From assembly GCF_013623835.1 (NCBI RefSeq), contig NZ_JABKDE010000015.1, positions 268-45,228 of the forward strand: a DNA stretch of 44,961 nucleotides, in the 5' to 3' direction. Source of the stretch: Brevibacterium oceani (GTDB taxonomy: Bacteria; Actinomycetota; Actinomycetes; Actinomycetales; Brevibacteriaceae). Below, piece by piece: positions 1-6,589 of this stretch. A model generated the notes under the pieces. The model did no database searches. It had not been told where the DNA came from and worked only from the letters and a program-made list of their open reading frames with translations. Numbering within the stretch: the first letter of the stretch is position 1; each line of letters begins with the position of its first letter. The position numbers were made by a program, and so were the translations under genes.

Positions 1-168
1 GACTCGGCTACCGCTGATGACAACGGAACCGACACCGCGACTGCTGATGACTCGGCTACCGCTGATGACAACGGAACCGACACCGCGACTGCTGATGACT
101 CGGCTACCGCTGATGACAACGGAACCGACACCGCGACTGCTGATGACTCGGCTACCGCTGATGACAAC
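1..168 (+). repeat. 48-bp tandem repeats inside LPxTG stalk
   Basis: Three identical 48-bp units start at 1, 49 and 97, and a half unit runs from 145 to 168. Each unit encodes 16 residues rich in Asp, Ala and Thr (begins D-S-A-T-A-D-D-N-G-T). Copy number cannot be known because the array runs off the left edge. The near-perfect identity implies recent expansion or homogenisation. Confidence 0.95.
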
Positions 169-795
169 GCCGCGGGATCGGCCGACGATAACGGCAACGA
201 GAATGTGAACGCTGCCGCCTCGGCCTCCGCCTCGGCAAATGCCGATGACGACTCGAACCCGGCTGCCCAGGCTGCTGCTCAGGCTGCTGCTGATGACGAC
301 GGAAACAACTCGACTTCAGCCAGTGCGAACGACAACGCCGAAGCTGCCGCGCAGTCGGCGGCCAACGAGAATGCATCCTCGGAGACATCGGCCGATGCCA
401 CCTCGGAGGCGAACGCTTCGGCCCAGCAGGCAGCGAACGCTGCCGCCAACGCTGACAATTCGGCTTCGACGAACGCTGACGCGTCGGCTGCTGCCGACGC
501 TGATTCCGAAGCGGCTGCATCGTCGGCAGCTACTGCCGACTCTTCGGCCTCAGCCTCCTCGGAAGCCGATAACTCCGCATCCGGAAGCGCTGATAACAGT
601 GGTTCAGACAATGGCAGTGCCAATGGCTCTGGCGCCTCGGCAAACGCCTCGGGTGATAGCGATGATAACAACGCTGGTGGGAACCTTCCGCGAACTGGTT
701 CCGACGCCTCGGTGCCGTTGATCGGAGTTGGTGTAGCACTGCTGGCCGCTGGTGCGGCAGCTGTCTACTTCACCCGCCGACGCAGCTCGATCTGA
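1..795 (+). CDS. LPxTG-anchored Asp/Ser/Ala-rich surface protein, 5' end outside window
   Basis: This is the C-terminal part of a cell-wall-anchored surface protein; the reading frame is open from base 1, so the signal peptide and N-terminus lie outside the window. The visible 264 residues are almost wholly Ala, Ser, Asp, Asn, Thr and Glu, a low-complexity stalk-like composition. The end is a classical sortase signal: LPRTG, then a hydrophobic helix (about PLIGVGVALLAAGAAAVYF) and a basic RRRSS tail. Sortase would therefore link it to peptidoglycan. The first 168 bases are 48-bp tandem repeats. It heads a same-strand row with two lipoproteins and a sigma factor, and a paralogue lies inverted at 43619-44961. 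Function is unknown; an adhesin or mating-surface protein is possible but not shown. Confidence 0.85.
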   Translation, partial: DSATADDNGTDTATADDSATADDNGTDTATADDSATADDNGTDTATADDSATADDNAAGSADDNGNENVNAAASASASANADDDSNPAAQAAAQAAADDDGNNSTSASANDNAEAAAQSAANENASSETSADATSEANASAQQAANAAANADNSASTNADASAAADADSEAAASSAATADSSASASSEADNSASGSADNSGSDNGSANGSGASANASGDSDDNNAGGNLPRTGSDASVPLIGVGVALLAAGAAAVYFTRRRSSI

Positions 796-828
796 GACTG
801 CGCAGCCAGTAGACAAATCACACATTAG

Positions 829-870
829 CGTGGTGGGAGCAAGTAGTGAGAACTACTTGCTCCCACCACG
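829..870 (+). terminator. Long perfect hairpin between LPxTG gene and lipoprotein genes
   Basis: The arm CGTGGTGGGAGCAAGTAGT (829-847) is followed by loop GAGA and its perfect 19-nt complement (852-870). No T-run follows, so it may act as a partial terminator, an attenuator or an mRNA-end stabiliser that separates high expression of the surface protein from lower expression of the lipoproteins. A related, less perfect hairpin (GTGGTGGG/CCCACCAC) occupies the same place in the inverted module at 43498-43537. Confidence 0.7.
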
Positions 871-942
871 AATGTGTTCCTGCGCTGCACTGAACTGCGC
901 ACGAACAAGCCACGCCAGACTCTCGTTCGAGGGGAAGAACTT

Positions 943-1506
943 ATGAAGCTCGCATCAATCAAACGACTCCTCGCCACCGTAGCCGTCTCCGCCATCTTTT
1001 TGACTGGTTGTCAGGCCAACCAACGACCTACCGCGGACTCATCGCCGGCACCCACAGATGCCGACATTGATGTACCCACTCAAACCGAACAGCCGCCTTC
1101 GTCACCAGCTACACCGACCTATACTGATCCATCACAAGCTGATACCTACTGTGATGCCATCAACGGCCTGGTGAAGTTGAGTGATGAAGCCAGCAAAGAC
1201 GATGAGGAAACGACAGTCAACCAGATGGGTACAAGACTCGACCTCTTAGTCACAGGGACTTCACGAATCGGAGAGCTTGCACCCGATACGAAGACCGCCA
1301 AAGAATGGAAGAGGGTCAGTAACGGCTACAACGAAGCGACCGACCTTTTTAAAAGCAGCGGTGGTCAAGTTTCGAACACGGACTTTCTTCTGCTCTTGTC
1401 CGAAGCAACACAGACTGCGAACGAAACCTACAGGAGCCAATCCGACGCAGTTGATGAAGAGTGTGGGGTCGATATCACCAAACTCATCGCAGAGGAGAAG
1501 AAATGA
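943..1506 (+). CDS. Lipoprotein A of the LPxTG module
   Basis: A 187-residue secreted lipoprotein. The ATG at 943 follows AGGGGAAG at good spacing. The N-terminus is a lipoprotein signal peptide: basic KRLL, a hydrophobic stretch and the lipobox LTGC, with the Cys as the expected lipidation site. A Pro/Thr/Ser-rich linker follows, then a roughly 120-residue Cys-containing globular domain (one Cys in DTYCDAI, one in EECGVDI, a possible disulfide). No enzyme family is recognised. Its last bases overlap the next start (ATGA), so the two lipoproteins are translationally coupled. The product of 42859-43437 is a clear paralogue: same lipobox LTGCQA, same SYTDPS/ADTYC and NTDFLLLLSEAT stretches. Probably displayed on the outer face of the membrane. 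Confidence 0.85.
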   Translation: MKLASIKRLLATVAVSAIFLTGCQANQRPTADSSPAPTDADIDVPTQTEQPPSSPATPTYTDPSQADTYCDAINGLVKLSDEASKDDEETTVNQMGTRLDLLVTGTSRIGELAPDTKTAKEWKRVSNGYNEATDLFKSSGGQVSNTDFLLLLSEATQTANETYRSQSDAVDEECGVDITKLIAEEKK

Positions 1507-2222
1507 AGCGCCTCACGCTGACCGCGACCATCACCGCACTCGCGCTGACGCTTGGCGCCTGTAGCTCTTCTGGAAGCGCTGACGCGCCCGTCAAGCCACT
1601 CGATGATGCCGGCGAAAAATTAGCAATGGAACGGTTCTCGACTTTCAAAGATGACCTGAAGTCACTTCGCTCTTACCACGCAACCGGGACCGTTGATGCT
1701 GACGACGGTACACAGACAACTGATTTCACCTTCGACCGTCAGAAGGACGCTTTCAAAGGTGCGGCCTCAATCGACTCTGGTTCTCTAGACCTCAGCATCG
1801 AACTGATCAGAACCTCAGGGCTCCTCTGGATCAAAGGCCCGGAAGAGTACTGGGAGTCATTCGGCTACGACGCAACGCCTGCCCTTGGAAAGTACGTAGT
1901 CTTCCAAGCCGCACAGGGGGACCAGATCGCAAAAACCTACGATTACGACCGGCTAGTCTCCACCGTGGAATCAATGAGCACAGGAGAAGTGACCGTGGAA
2001 GGTGAAGTCGAGGTCAAAGACAGTGAATCGATCCGATACATGCTCGGAGAGGAAGGCAGATCAACCCTTCTTGATCTTCCTGCAGGAGGAGATATCAGCA
2101 CTGCGACGCTCGTCAGTCGTGCCGACGATGTGGACGCCACCATCGTCATCGATGAGTTCGACGTCGAAACAGACGTTTCGGCCCCGGACCCTGATGAAGT
2201 CACCCAACCTCAAGGGTCGTAA
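1503..2222 (+). CDS. Lipoprotein B, LppX/LprG-like appearance
   Basis: A 239-residue lipoprotein. The start at 1503 overlaps the upstream stop and has GAGGAG just upstream. The signal peptide ends in the lipobox LGAC. The mature part has a long run of alternating beta-type segments (ATGTVDADDG, TTDFTFDRQ, SGLLWIKGPEEYWESFGYD) that resembles the LppX/LprAFG lipoprotein class of actinobacteria; this family assignment is from appearance only. Proteins of that fold bind lipids or lipoglycans at the membrane surface. The paralogue at 42143-42862 keeps the LLWIKGP-EYWESFGYDATPA block and the YDYDRLVSTVE block almost unchanged. Coupled to lipoprotein A, and followed 27 bp later by the sigma factor. 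Confidence 0.8.
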   Translation: MKRLTLTATITALALTLGACSSSGSADAPVKPLDDAGEKLAMERFSTFKDDLKSLRSYHATGTVDADDGTQTTDFTFDRQKDAFKGAASIDSGSLDLSIELIRTSGLLWIKGPEEYWESFGYDATPALGKYVVFQAAQGDQIAKTYDYDRLVSTVESMSTGEVTVEGEVEVKDSESIRYMLGEEGRSTLLDLPAGGDISTATLVSRADDVDATIVIDEFDVETDVSAPDPDEVTQPQGS

Positions 2223-2248
2223 GCGACGACGTTTGGATTCCAGAAACA

Positions 2249-3724
2249 ATGACCGACTTTCACGAACCGTTTGCACACGCCCCGCGTCCCCACACCCTCG
2301 CCCTTACCGACGATGAGCTTCTCATCCTGATCAACGCAGGGACAACCGGCGCATTCACCACCTTCTACGTCCGCCACGCCAGTGACGTCCAAAGCCGCGT
2401 TGCCGAGAGATTCGACTACCTTGCGCGGCACCAGGCTCAACATGTCACGGCTTCAGCATTCCTCGTTGTGTTGAAGGTTCTCATCGCTGGTACGGAAAAA
2501 CTCGCCGCCGGCGATGTCTTGGACCTCGTAGACAGAGTCGCTGGCGAGGTCGCAACAGGTGAGAGCTGCGTTGAAGACGACGACGCTTACTTAGTGGCTG
2601 ATCAGGGGTGGGGCCATTCGACGAGCCATGTAGGGAATACTCAAAACCTGGCCGAGGCTTTTGCTTCACTGCCTAATCACTGGCAACGAATCCTGTGGCT
2701 TAAGCATGTTGAAGGATTGCCTGTGGCTAGGGTCGCGTCGCAACTCGGGAACGAAACCCGTCAGGTCGAGCGATTAGCGCGACGCGCTACACGGGAGCTT
2801 TCTCAGCGTCGGCGTTCCCGAGTCGGACATGAGGGCCGTCGTACTCCTGGCGGTCTAAGCCTTGCAGAGCAAGCGCGCTCAACGAGTTTATCAGGCAGGG
2901 CTGATGTCATGCGCGCAAATCTGGGAACTGGTCTTATCCACATCGTCCTCAGTTCCCCAACTCTCCTCGAGCAACACGTAGATTTGATTACCGGAGGGCC
3001 GACGCTCGGCACGAGCGCTGGGGCAAATATGACAGCCACCGCCTCCACCCCGACTCACAAAGAAGAACCTGCTGGTGACGAGCGTGAAGACCACACGGTC
3101 CAGGCGAGTCATGTGAGGTTGGACAGTGCAACTGCGGGCCGAACTCGCAGGGGCGTGCCTGGCCCCGCCCTGGTGGCTGTATCGATTGCAGGAGCTGCTT
3201 TATGCACATGCGTGATCGGACTGATCTTTTCTCCGTGGAACACGTCTCAAGCGCCTATGAGCCCGGCAGGAACGCCCATTGGAGAGTCCTCTTCATCGTC
3301 CGAATCGTCTCATATTGAGAAACGCGGCACAGGTGCCGACTCGAGCACTGGGAACGAATCGGGGGCTACGCCGTCCGATGATGCGACGACTAACCACCAG
3401 GAGCCGGCGGAGGAGCATGCGTCTGAAAAGAACAGCAGGGGTTCAGCGACGGCTCCGCCGACAGATGCCAGTACCCCGTCGCAATCTCACCCCGATAGGC
3501 CAGCTTCAACGTCAACGAGCGAGCCATCACATCCAGTCTCGACAAGTCCCGCGGATCCTGACCCCACCTTGAGTGACGGCCCTGCCCCGTCTGCGCCAGA
3601 GAGCCCGGCGCCGCCAGAGACTCCCTCGGCGCCTACTACCCAAGACCCCAAACCGACTGATCCGCCAGATGATACGGGCAACCCGCAGTCTCCTTCGGCG
3701 GATGCGAATGATGATAGCGAATAA
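2249..3724 (+). CDS. Membrane-tethered sigma-70-like factor with Ser/Pro-rich outer tail
   Basis: A 491-residue protein of three parts. Residues about 20-85 look like a divergent sigma-70 region 2 (DDELLILINAG ... AFTTFYVRHA ... ASAFLVVLKVL). Residues about 133-187 look like region 4, with the helix-turn-helix span LPNHWQRILWLKHVEGLPVA then VASQLG. A loosely structured linker leads to one transmembrane helix at about 305-328. The remaining 160 residues are Ser/Thr/Pro/Glu-rich and should lie outside the cell. Actinobacterial ECF sigma factors with C-terminal membrane helices are known, and such fusions are thought to sense the envelope. No separate anti-sigma gene is visible. It follows the lipoproteins, whose products or the cell wall may be what it senses. 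The second module at the right edge lacks this gene. The ribosome binding site is weak. Confidence 0.75.
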   Translation: MTDFHEPFAHAPRPHTLALTDDELLILINAGTTGAFTTFYVRHASDVQSRVAERFDYLARHQAQHVTASAFLVVLKVLIAGTEKLAAGDVLDLVDRVAGEVATGESCVEDDDAYLVADQGWGHSTSHVGNTQNLAEAFASLPNHWQRILWLKHVEGLPVARVASQLGNETRQVERLARRATRELSQRRRSRVGHEGRRTPGGLSLAEQARSTSLSGRADVMRANLGTGLIHIVLSSPTLLEQHVDLITGGPTLGTSAGANMTATASTPTHKEEPAGDEREDHTVQASHVRLDSATAGRTRRGVPGPALVAVSIAGAALCTCVIGLIFSPWNTSQAPMSPAGTPIGESSSSSESSHIEKRGTGADSSTGNESGATPSDDATTNHQEPAEEHASEKNSRGSATAPPTDASTPSQSHPDRPASTSTSEPSHPVSTSPADPDPTLSDGPAPSAPESPAPPETPSAPTTQDPKPTDPPDDTGNPQSPSADANDDSE

Positions 3725-3857
3725 TGCCCATGTATAGTGTGCCTCTGCCGTCCTAGATGTCATTGTTTTTTGTCATGAGTTGAGTCTCGCCGCTCGCTGC
3801 GACAACTGTGTGTCGGAGTTCGCCGCTGTTTTGCATGTCGACCGTTGTGCGCGGTCG

Positions 3858-3879
3858 GCCGTAAACGATCGATTACGGC
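3858..3879. other. Inverted repeat in the 3725-3943 gap
   Basis: GCCGTAA (3858-3864) and TTACGGC (3873-3879) form a 7-bp stem with an 8-nt loop. It lies between the sigma-factor gene and the hydrolase gene and has no T-run. It could be a weak terminator or an operator. Nothing else is evident in this gap. Confidence 0.35.
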
Positions 3880-3943
3880 GAGGGCCCAGGTTGATCAGTG
3901 AGGTCGTGAGTGCTGTCCCGCAGCTCGCTTGTATCTTTGACGG

Positions 3944-4738
3944 ATGGATGAGCAACGACGATCAGTGGCAGCCTCGGACGGCACGAAGATCTCATATCTG
4001 GTTTGCGACGGCGCAGAACCGGCGGTTGTAATCCTGCACGGATTGGCTGGCAGTGGCCGCGAGATGATTCCGACAGCCCGTGCACTTTCTCCTCGAAAAG
4101 TGGTTCTGATCGATCAACGGGGGCACGGTCTCAGCACGACTGAGCCCGAAGACGTTTCGCGTGAAGCGTTCGTGAGTGACGTGGCCCGAGTTGCCGAGGC
4201 AGAAGAGGTGCAAACGGTGGACCTTGTCGGCCAGTCGATGGGAGCACACACCGCAATGCTCGTTGCCGCCGCATACCCACAGATGGTTCGTCGTCTCGTT
4301 CTACTCGAAGGCAACGAGGGCAGTGGCTCGGCAGAGGAACACGAAGCTCTCGGTAACTACTTCCGGTCTTGGGAAGCGCCCTTTGTTACTCGGCAAAGAG
4401 CACGAGAATACCTCGGCGATGGCCCCCTTGAGCAAGCATGGATCGCCGATCTGGAGGAGCGCGAAGACGGCTTCTATCCACGGTTCGATGCCGACACGAT
4501 GGTCCGTACGATCTCAGCAGTTGCTGAGCCGCGATGGTCCGAATGGGAAAGTGTCATCGCGCCGACGCTCGTGCTCTACGCGGACGACGGCATGTTCACC
4601 GAAGAGCAAAAGACAGAGTTCGTAGCTCGCGGGAAAAACGTTAAGCGGGGCGACCTCATCAACGCATCCCACGATGCTCACCTAGACGCCTTCGCGCAAT
4701 GGACCTGCGAGCTACGCGATTTTCTCCTGCAAGACTGA
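3944..4738 (+). CDS. Alpha/beta hydrolase
   Basis: A 264-residue cytoplasmic alpha/beta-hydrolase-fold enzyme of normal length. The nucleophile elbow is G-Q-S-M-G (in DLVGQSMGAHTA), preceded by the HG oxyanion-hole motif (VVILHGLAGSG) and the strand VVLIDQRGHGLS. The acid is probably an Asp in LVLYADDGMF and the catalytic His is in NASHDAHLDAF. The substrate cannot be told from sequence; esterases, lactonases and dehalogenase-like enzymes share these motifs. It stands alone, 219 bp after the sigma factor and 198 bp before the antitoxin. The start ATG at 3944 gives the expected N-terminus, though no strong ribosome binding site is present. It is likely plasmid cargo. Confidence 0.88.
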   Translation: MDEQRRSVAASDGTKISYLVCDGAEPAVVILHGLAGSGREMIPTARALSPRKVVLIDQRGHGLSTTEPEDVSREAFVSDVARVAEAEEVQTVDLVGQSMGAHTAMLVAAAYPQMVRRLVLLEGNEGSGSAEEHEALGNYFRSWEAPFVTRQRAREYLGDGPLEQAWIADLEEREDGFYPRFDADTMVRTISAVAEPRWSEWESVIAPTLVLYADDGMFTEEQKTEFVARGKNVKRGDLINASHDAHLDAFAQWTCELRDFLLQD

Positions 4739-4756
4739 GCCCACGCAAGCCGCGCC

Positions 4757-4866
4757 GGAAACGAACGTCTACGGGACACTATGCGCGAGGGCGACTGTTC
4801 TGTGCCGAAATTAGTGTCCCGAATGGACTGTCCCGTATTCGCGTTTCCGCTGTCTATTTCGGCACA
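4757..4866. repeat. Nested inverted repeats, possible recombination or regulatory site
   Basis: Three pairs of inverted arms interleave here. CGGGACACTA (4772-4781) pairs with TAGTGTCCCG (4812-4821). TGTGCCGAAAT (4801-4811) pairs with ATTTCGGCACA (4856-4866). A looser pair, CGGAAACG...ACGGGACA against TGTCCCGT...CGTTTCCG, spans 4757-4849. The density of palindromes is well above the surroundings. A recombinase site, a mobile-element end or a complex regulatory region before the toxin operon are all possible. Confidence 0.5.
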
Positions 4867-4876
4867 TCGGCGGTAA

Positions 4877-4903
4877 AATAGTACTAATAGTACTAATAGT
4901 ACT
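4877..4903 (+). promoter_or_regulatory. Three 9-bp tandem operator repeats before vbhA-like gene
   Basis: AATAGTACT occurs three times head to tail at 4877-4885, 4886-4894 and 4895-4903, ending 33 bp before the antitoxin start. The 9-bp period and the partly palindromic AGTACT core suggest cooperative binding of a repressor, perhaps the antitoxin or the toxin-antitoxin complex. This would fit autoregulation of a toxin-antitoxin operon, but no binding protein is proven. Confidence 0.6.
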
Positions 4904-4936
4904 AACAGGTAGAACCGTTGAGAGAGGGTGTCGATC

Positions 4937-5176
4937 ATGGCAATAACCCACGCCCCAGCGAAGGCGCTTGACCTCGAGGCGAAATGGCCGGAAATTTTCG
5001 AGGGCATGACTGCAAGTCAGGTGAGCGATGTCGTGGAGACCGTTGCGTCGAGCTGGCATGAGGGGCGGGAACCGGAGCGTGAACACACTGCTCGCTTGGC
5101 TGCCCTTGTCCGGGGGGATCTGTCCAGAGCAGAGTACCGCCGCCTCGAGGGACTGCCGCCGTCCCGCTCCCTCTGA
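4937..5176 (+). CDS. vbhA: VbhA-like antitoxin of Fic toxin
   Basis: A 79-residue antitoxin. The ATG at 4937 is preferred because GAGAGGG lies 8 nt upstream; an in-frame GTG at 4928 is too close to that site. It contains the class I Fic inhibition motif [ST]xxxE[GN] as S38-S-W-H-E42-G43 within VASSWHEGREP, followed by the helical region ARLAALVRGDLSRAEYRRLEG, the arrangement of VbhA. In characterised VbhA/VbhT the Glu displaces the gamma phosphate of ATP in the Fic active site and prevents AMP transfer. The toxin gene starts 3 bp after the stop, so the pair is co-translated. It lacks the C-terminal signature found on the toxin, so it should stay in the donor if that signature is an export signal. 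Confidence 0.85.
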   Translation: MAITHAPAKALDLEAKWPEIFEGMTASQVSDVVETVASSWHEGREPEREHTARLAALVRGDLSRAEYRRLEGLPPSRSL

Positions 5177-5179
5177 CGC

Positions 5180-6025
5180 ATGTCGCCACTCACGCCCGAG
5201 GAGCAGGCCCGCTGGGATTCGTACTTCTCCTACGAAGACCGGCGGGTTCTGTCTAACATTCCGGGAATCACTGACTTTGAGGAGTGGAAGCGGGCGGAGT
5301 ATTCGCACGTCGAGCAGAGGTTCTTCGATCTGAGATCCGGTGAAATCTCGGTCCCTGCGACTTTCGACGTTGATCATGCGCGGGCAGTGCATGGGGCATT
5401 GTTCGAAGGGTTCTATGAGTGGGCGGGGGAGTGCCGGCAGGTGCCCCTCAGCGACGGACTCATCGACTTCGCCCCGTATGACCAGATCGCGTTAACACTG
5501 TCTGAGGCAGGGGACTACTTCAAGCAGTATTTGGAGAGCGGAGGGGACCGCGAGGCATTCGTTACCGCGGCCTGCGAAGCGACGTCCCGATGGAACTACG
5601 CCCATCCGTTCCGGGAGGGCAACGGGCGGACCATGAAAGTTGTTCTCAATCAGTTCGCGGAGTCGACACCGTGGAAGTTCGAGTTTTCGAGAGTGACACC
5701 GGACCAGTGGAATACTGCCTCAATGTTGTCGATGCCGGCGGCGGATACGCAATGGCAGCCACAGCCACAGAACCTCTTCGCGGTGTTTGACCGGATCACT
5801 GTGGACCGAGTGCAGGAGAATCACACTGGTGGTGGTGACAGTCGTGAGGCTCGATTGGAGGCTTTGCGGGAGGTGGATCCACAAGCGGCCGAGGTGATCG
5901 ACCAGGCAGCGAAAAATCGCGTTGTCGGGGCCCGTCGGCGGCACGGATACACGCCGCCAGAAGCGGCGGCGACACGTTACCGGCCACCACAGCAACGTTC
6001 AACCGACCGCGGGATGGAACGATAG
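5180..6025 (+). CDS. Fic-domain AMP-transferase toxin with export-like C-terminus
   Basis: A 281-residue Fic/Doc enzyme. The complete catalytic motif H142-P-F-R-E-G-N-G-R-T151 is present, so AMPylation of a target protein (topoisomerases in the VbhT/FicT family) is expected. Residues about 55-195 form the Fic core. The C-terminus is not a BID domain. It is a basic, probably disordered tail with two conspicuous stretches: DPQAAEVIDQAAKNR (from D233) and the terminal YRPPQQRSTDRGMER. The same two stretches recur in neighbouring proteins, and the terminal one resembles the end of the relaxase. I infer that this tail directs the toxin to the plasmid's T4SS. No own ribosome binding site is seen, which implies coupling to the antitoxin. 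Catalytic assignment is firm; export is inference. Confidence 0.9.
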   Translation: MSPLTPEEQARWDSYFSYEDRRVLSNIPGITDFEEWKRAEYSHVEQRFFDLRSGEISVPATFDVDHARAVHGALFEGFYEWAGECRQVPLSDGLIDFAPYDQIALTLSEAGDYFKQYLESGGDREAFVTAACEATSRWNYAHPFREGNGRTMKVVLNQFAESTPWKFEFSRVTPDQWNTASMLSMPAADTQWQPQPQNLFAVFDRITVDRVQENHTGGGDSREARLEALREVDPQAAEVIDQAAKNRVVGARRRHGYTPPEAAATRYRPPQQRSTDRGMER

Positions 6026-6043
6026 ATGCGTCAAAAAGGGCTC

Positions 6044-6069
6044 TATAAACTCTATAAACTGCTATAAAC
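6044..6069 (+). promoter_or_regulatory. TATAAAC array 1 (three copies)
   Basis: TATAAAC occurs at 6044-6050, 6053-6059 and 6063-6069, with steps of 9 and 10 bp, so all copies face the same side of the helix. It lies directly after the Fic stop and 55 bp before the next start. A second array with the same 7-mer follows that gene. These look like cooperative protein-binding sites. Confidence 0.75.
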
Positions 6070-6123
6070 CGTGTTTGAGATTCCGAAAATGTGTTATCGG
6101 TGACCACCGGGGAGGCGGGCAGT

Positions 6124-6459
6124 GTGAGCGTGGATAGGCATCGGCAACGTGTCCGGTTCAGAGATTTGAAGCCATACGATGTCGTGGCGAGCCTCGACGA
6201 GTTGCGTGGGCCTGCACGAGGTCTCATCAGTCTTCCTCGGTGGGTTCGATGGCAGTCCGATGGGGACGTCGACGTCGGCGATCCGGGTGGGCTGCGTATG
6301 GCCTATCAGGCGCTGCTTTCAGAGGGTACTGCTGAAGTCCAAACTCGGCTATTGAACAGGAAGTTACTCATTGCTGTGTGGCCGGAACTGTCTCTCGAAG
6401 GCCGAGTCCGTGATTTATGGGAGAGCCGATTCGGTGAACTCCGACCCGCCGATGTCTAG
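6124..6459 (+). CDS. Small protein between TATAAAC arrays, possible autoregulator
   Basis: A 111-residue protein of no family I recognise. GTG at 6124 is chosen because GGGGAGG lies 8 nt upstream. The N-terminus is basic (VDRHRQRVRFRDLK), followed by a Trp-containing stretch (LPRWVRWQSDGD) and a helical C-terminal half (RMAYQALLSEGTAEVQTRLLNRKLLIAVWPEL). No signal peptide, membrane helix or export-like tail is present. Its position between two phased TATAAAC arrays makes it a candidate DNA-binding regulator of the cargo block, binding before its own gene and before the AAA+ ATPase gene. A toxin or antitoxin role cannot be excluded. Confidence 0.65.
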   Translation: MSVDRHRQRVRFRDLKPYDVVASLDELRGPARGLISLPRWVRWQSDGDVDVGDPGGLRMAYQALLSEGTAEVQTRLLNRKLLIAVWPELSLEGRVRDLWESRFGELRPADV

Positions 6460-6522
6460 CGACGAGCAGATGCAGCGCGCGGCCAGAGGTGGCCGGCCAT
6501 GGGCAACAGAAATAATTCACTT

Positions 6523-6558
6523 TATAAACCTCTATAAACTCTATAAACTTGTATAAAC
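6523..6558 (+). promoter_or_regulatory. TATAAAC array 2 (four copies) before AAA+ gene
   Basis: TATAAAC occurs at 6523-6529, 6533-6539, 6542-6548 and 6552-6558, with steps of 10, 9 and 10 bp. It ends 31 bp before the ATPase start. Together with array 1 there are seven copies within about 520 bp. The 7-mer resembles a -10 box, but seven phased copies are better explained as operator or iteron sites. Confidence 0.75.
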
Positions 6559-6589
6559 AGTATTCATGAGTTTCAGGGAGTGATTGTTG

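Noticed and set aside
1..168. CRISPR-like array of 48-bp repeats
   Set aside because: The repeats are directly adjacent without spacers and keep one reading frame that continues into the LPxTG protein.
4699..4881. Short plus-strand frame between hydrolase and antitoxin
   Set aside because: It overlaps the hydrolase gene end and a region dense in inverted repeats, has no ribosome binding site and is Arg-rich.
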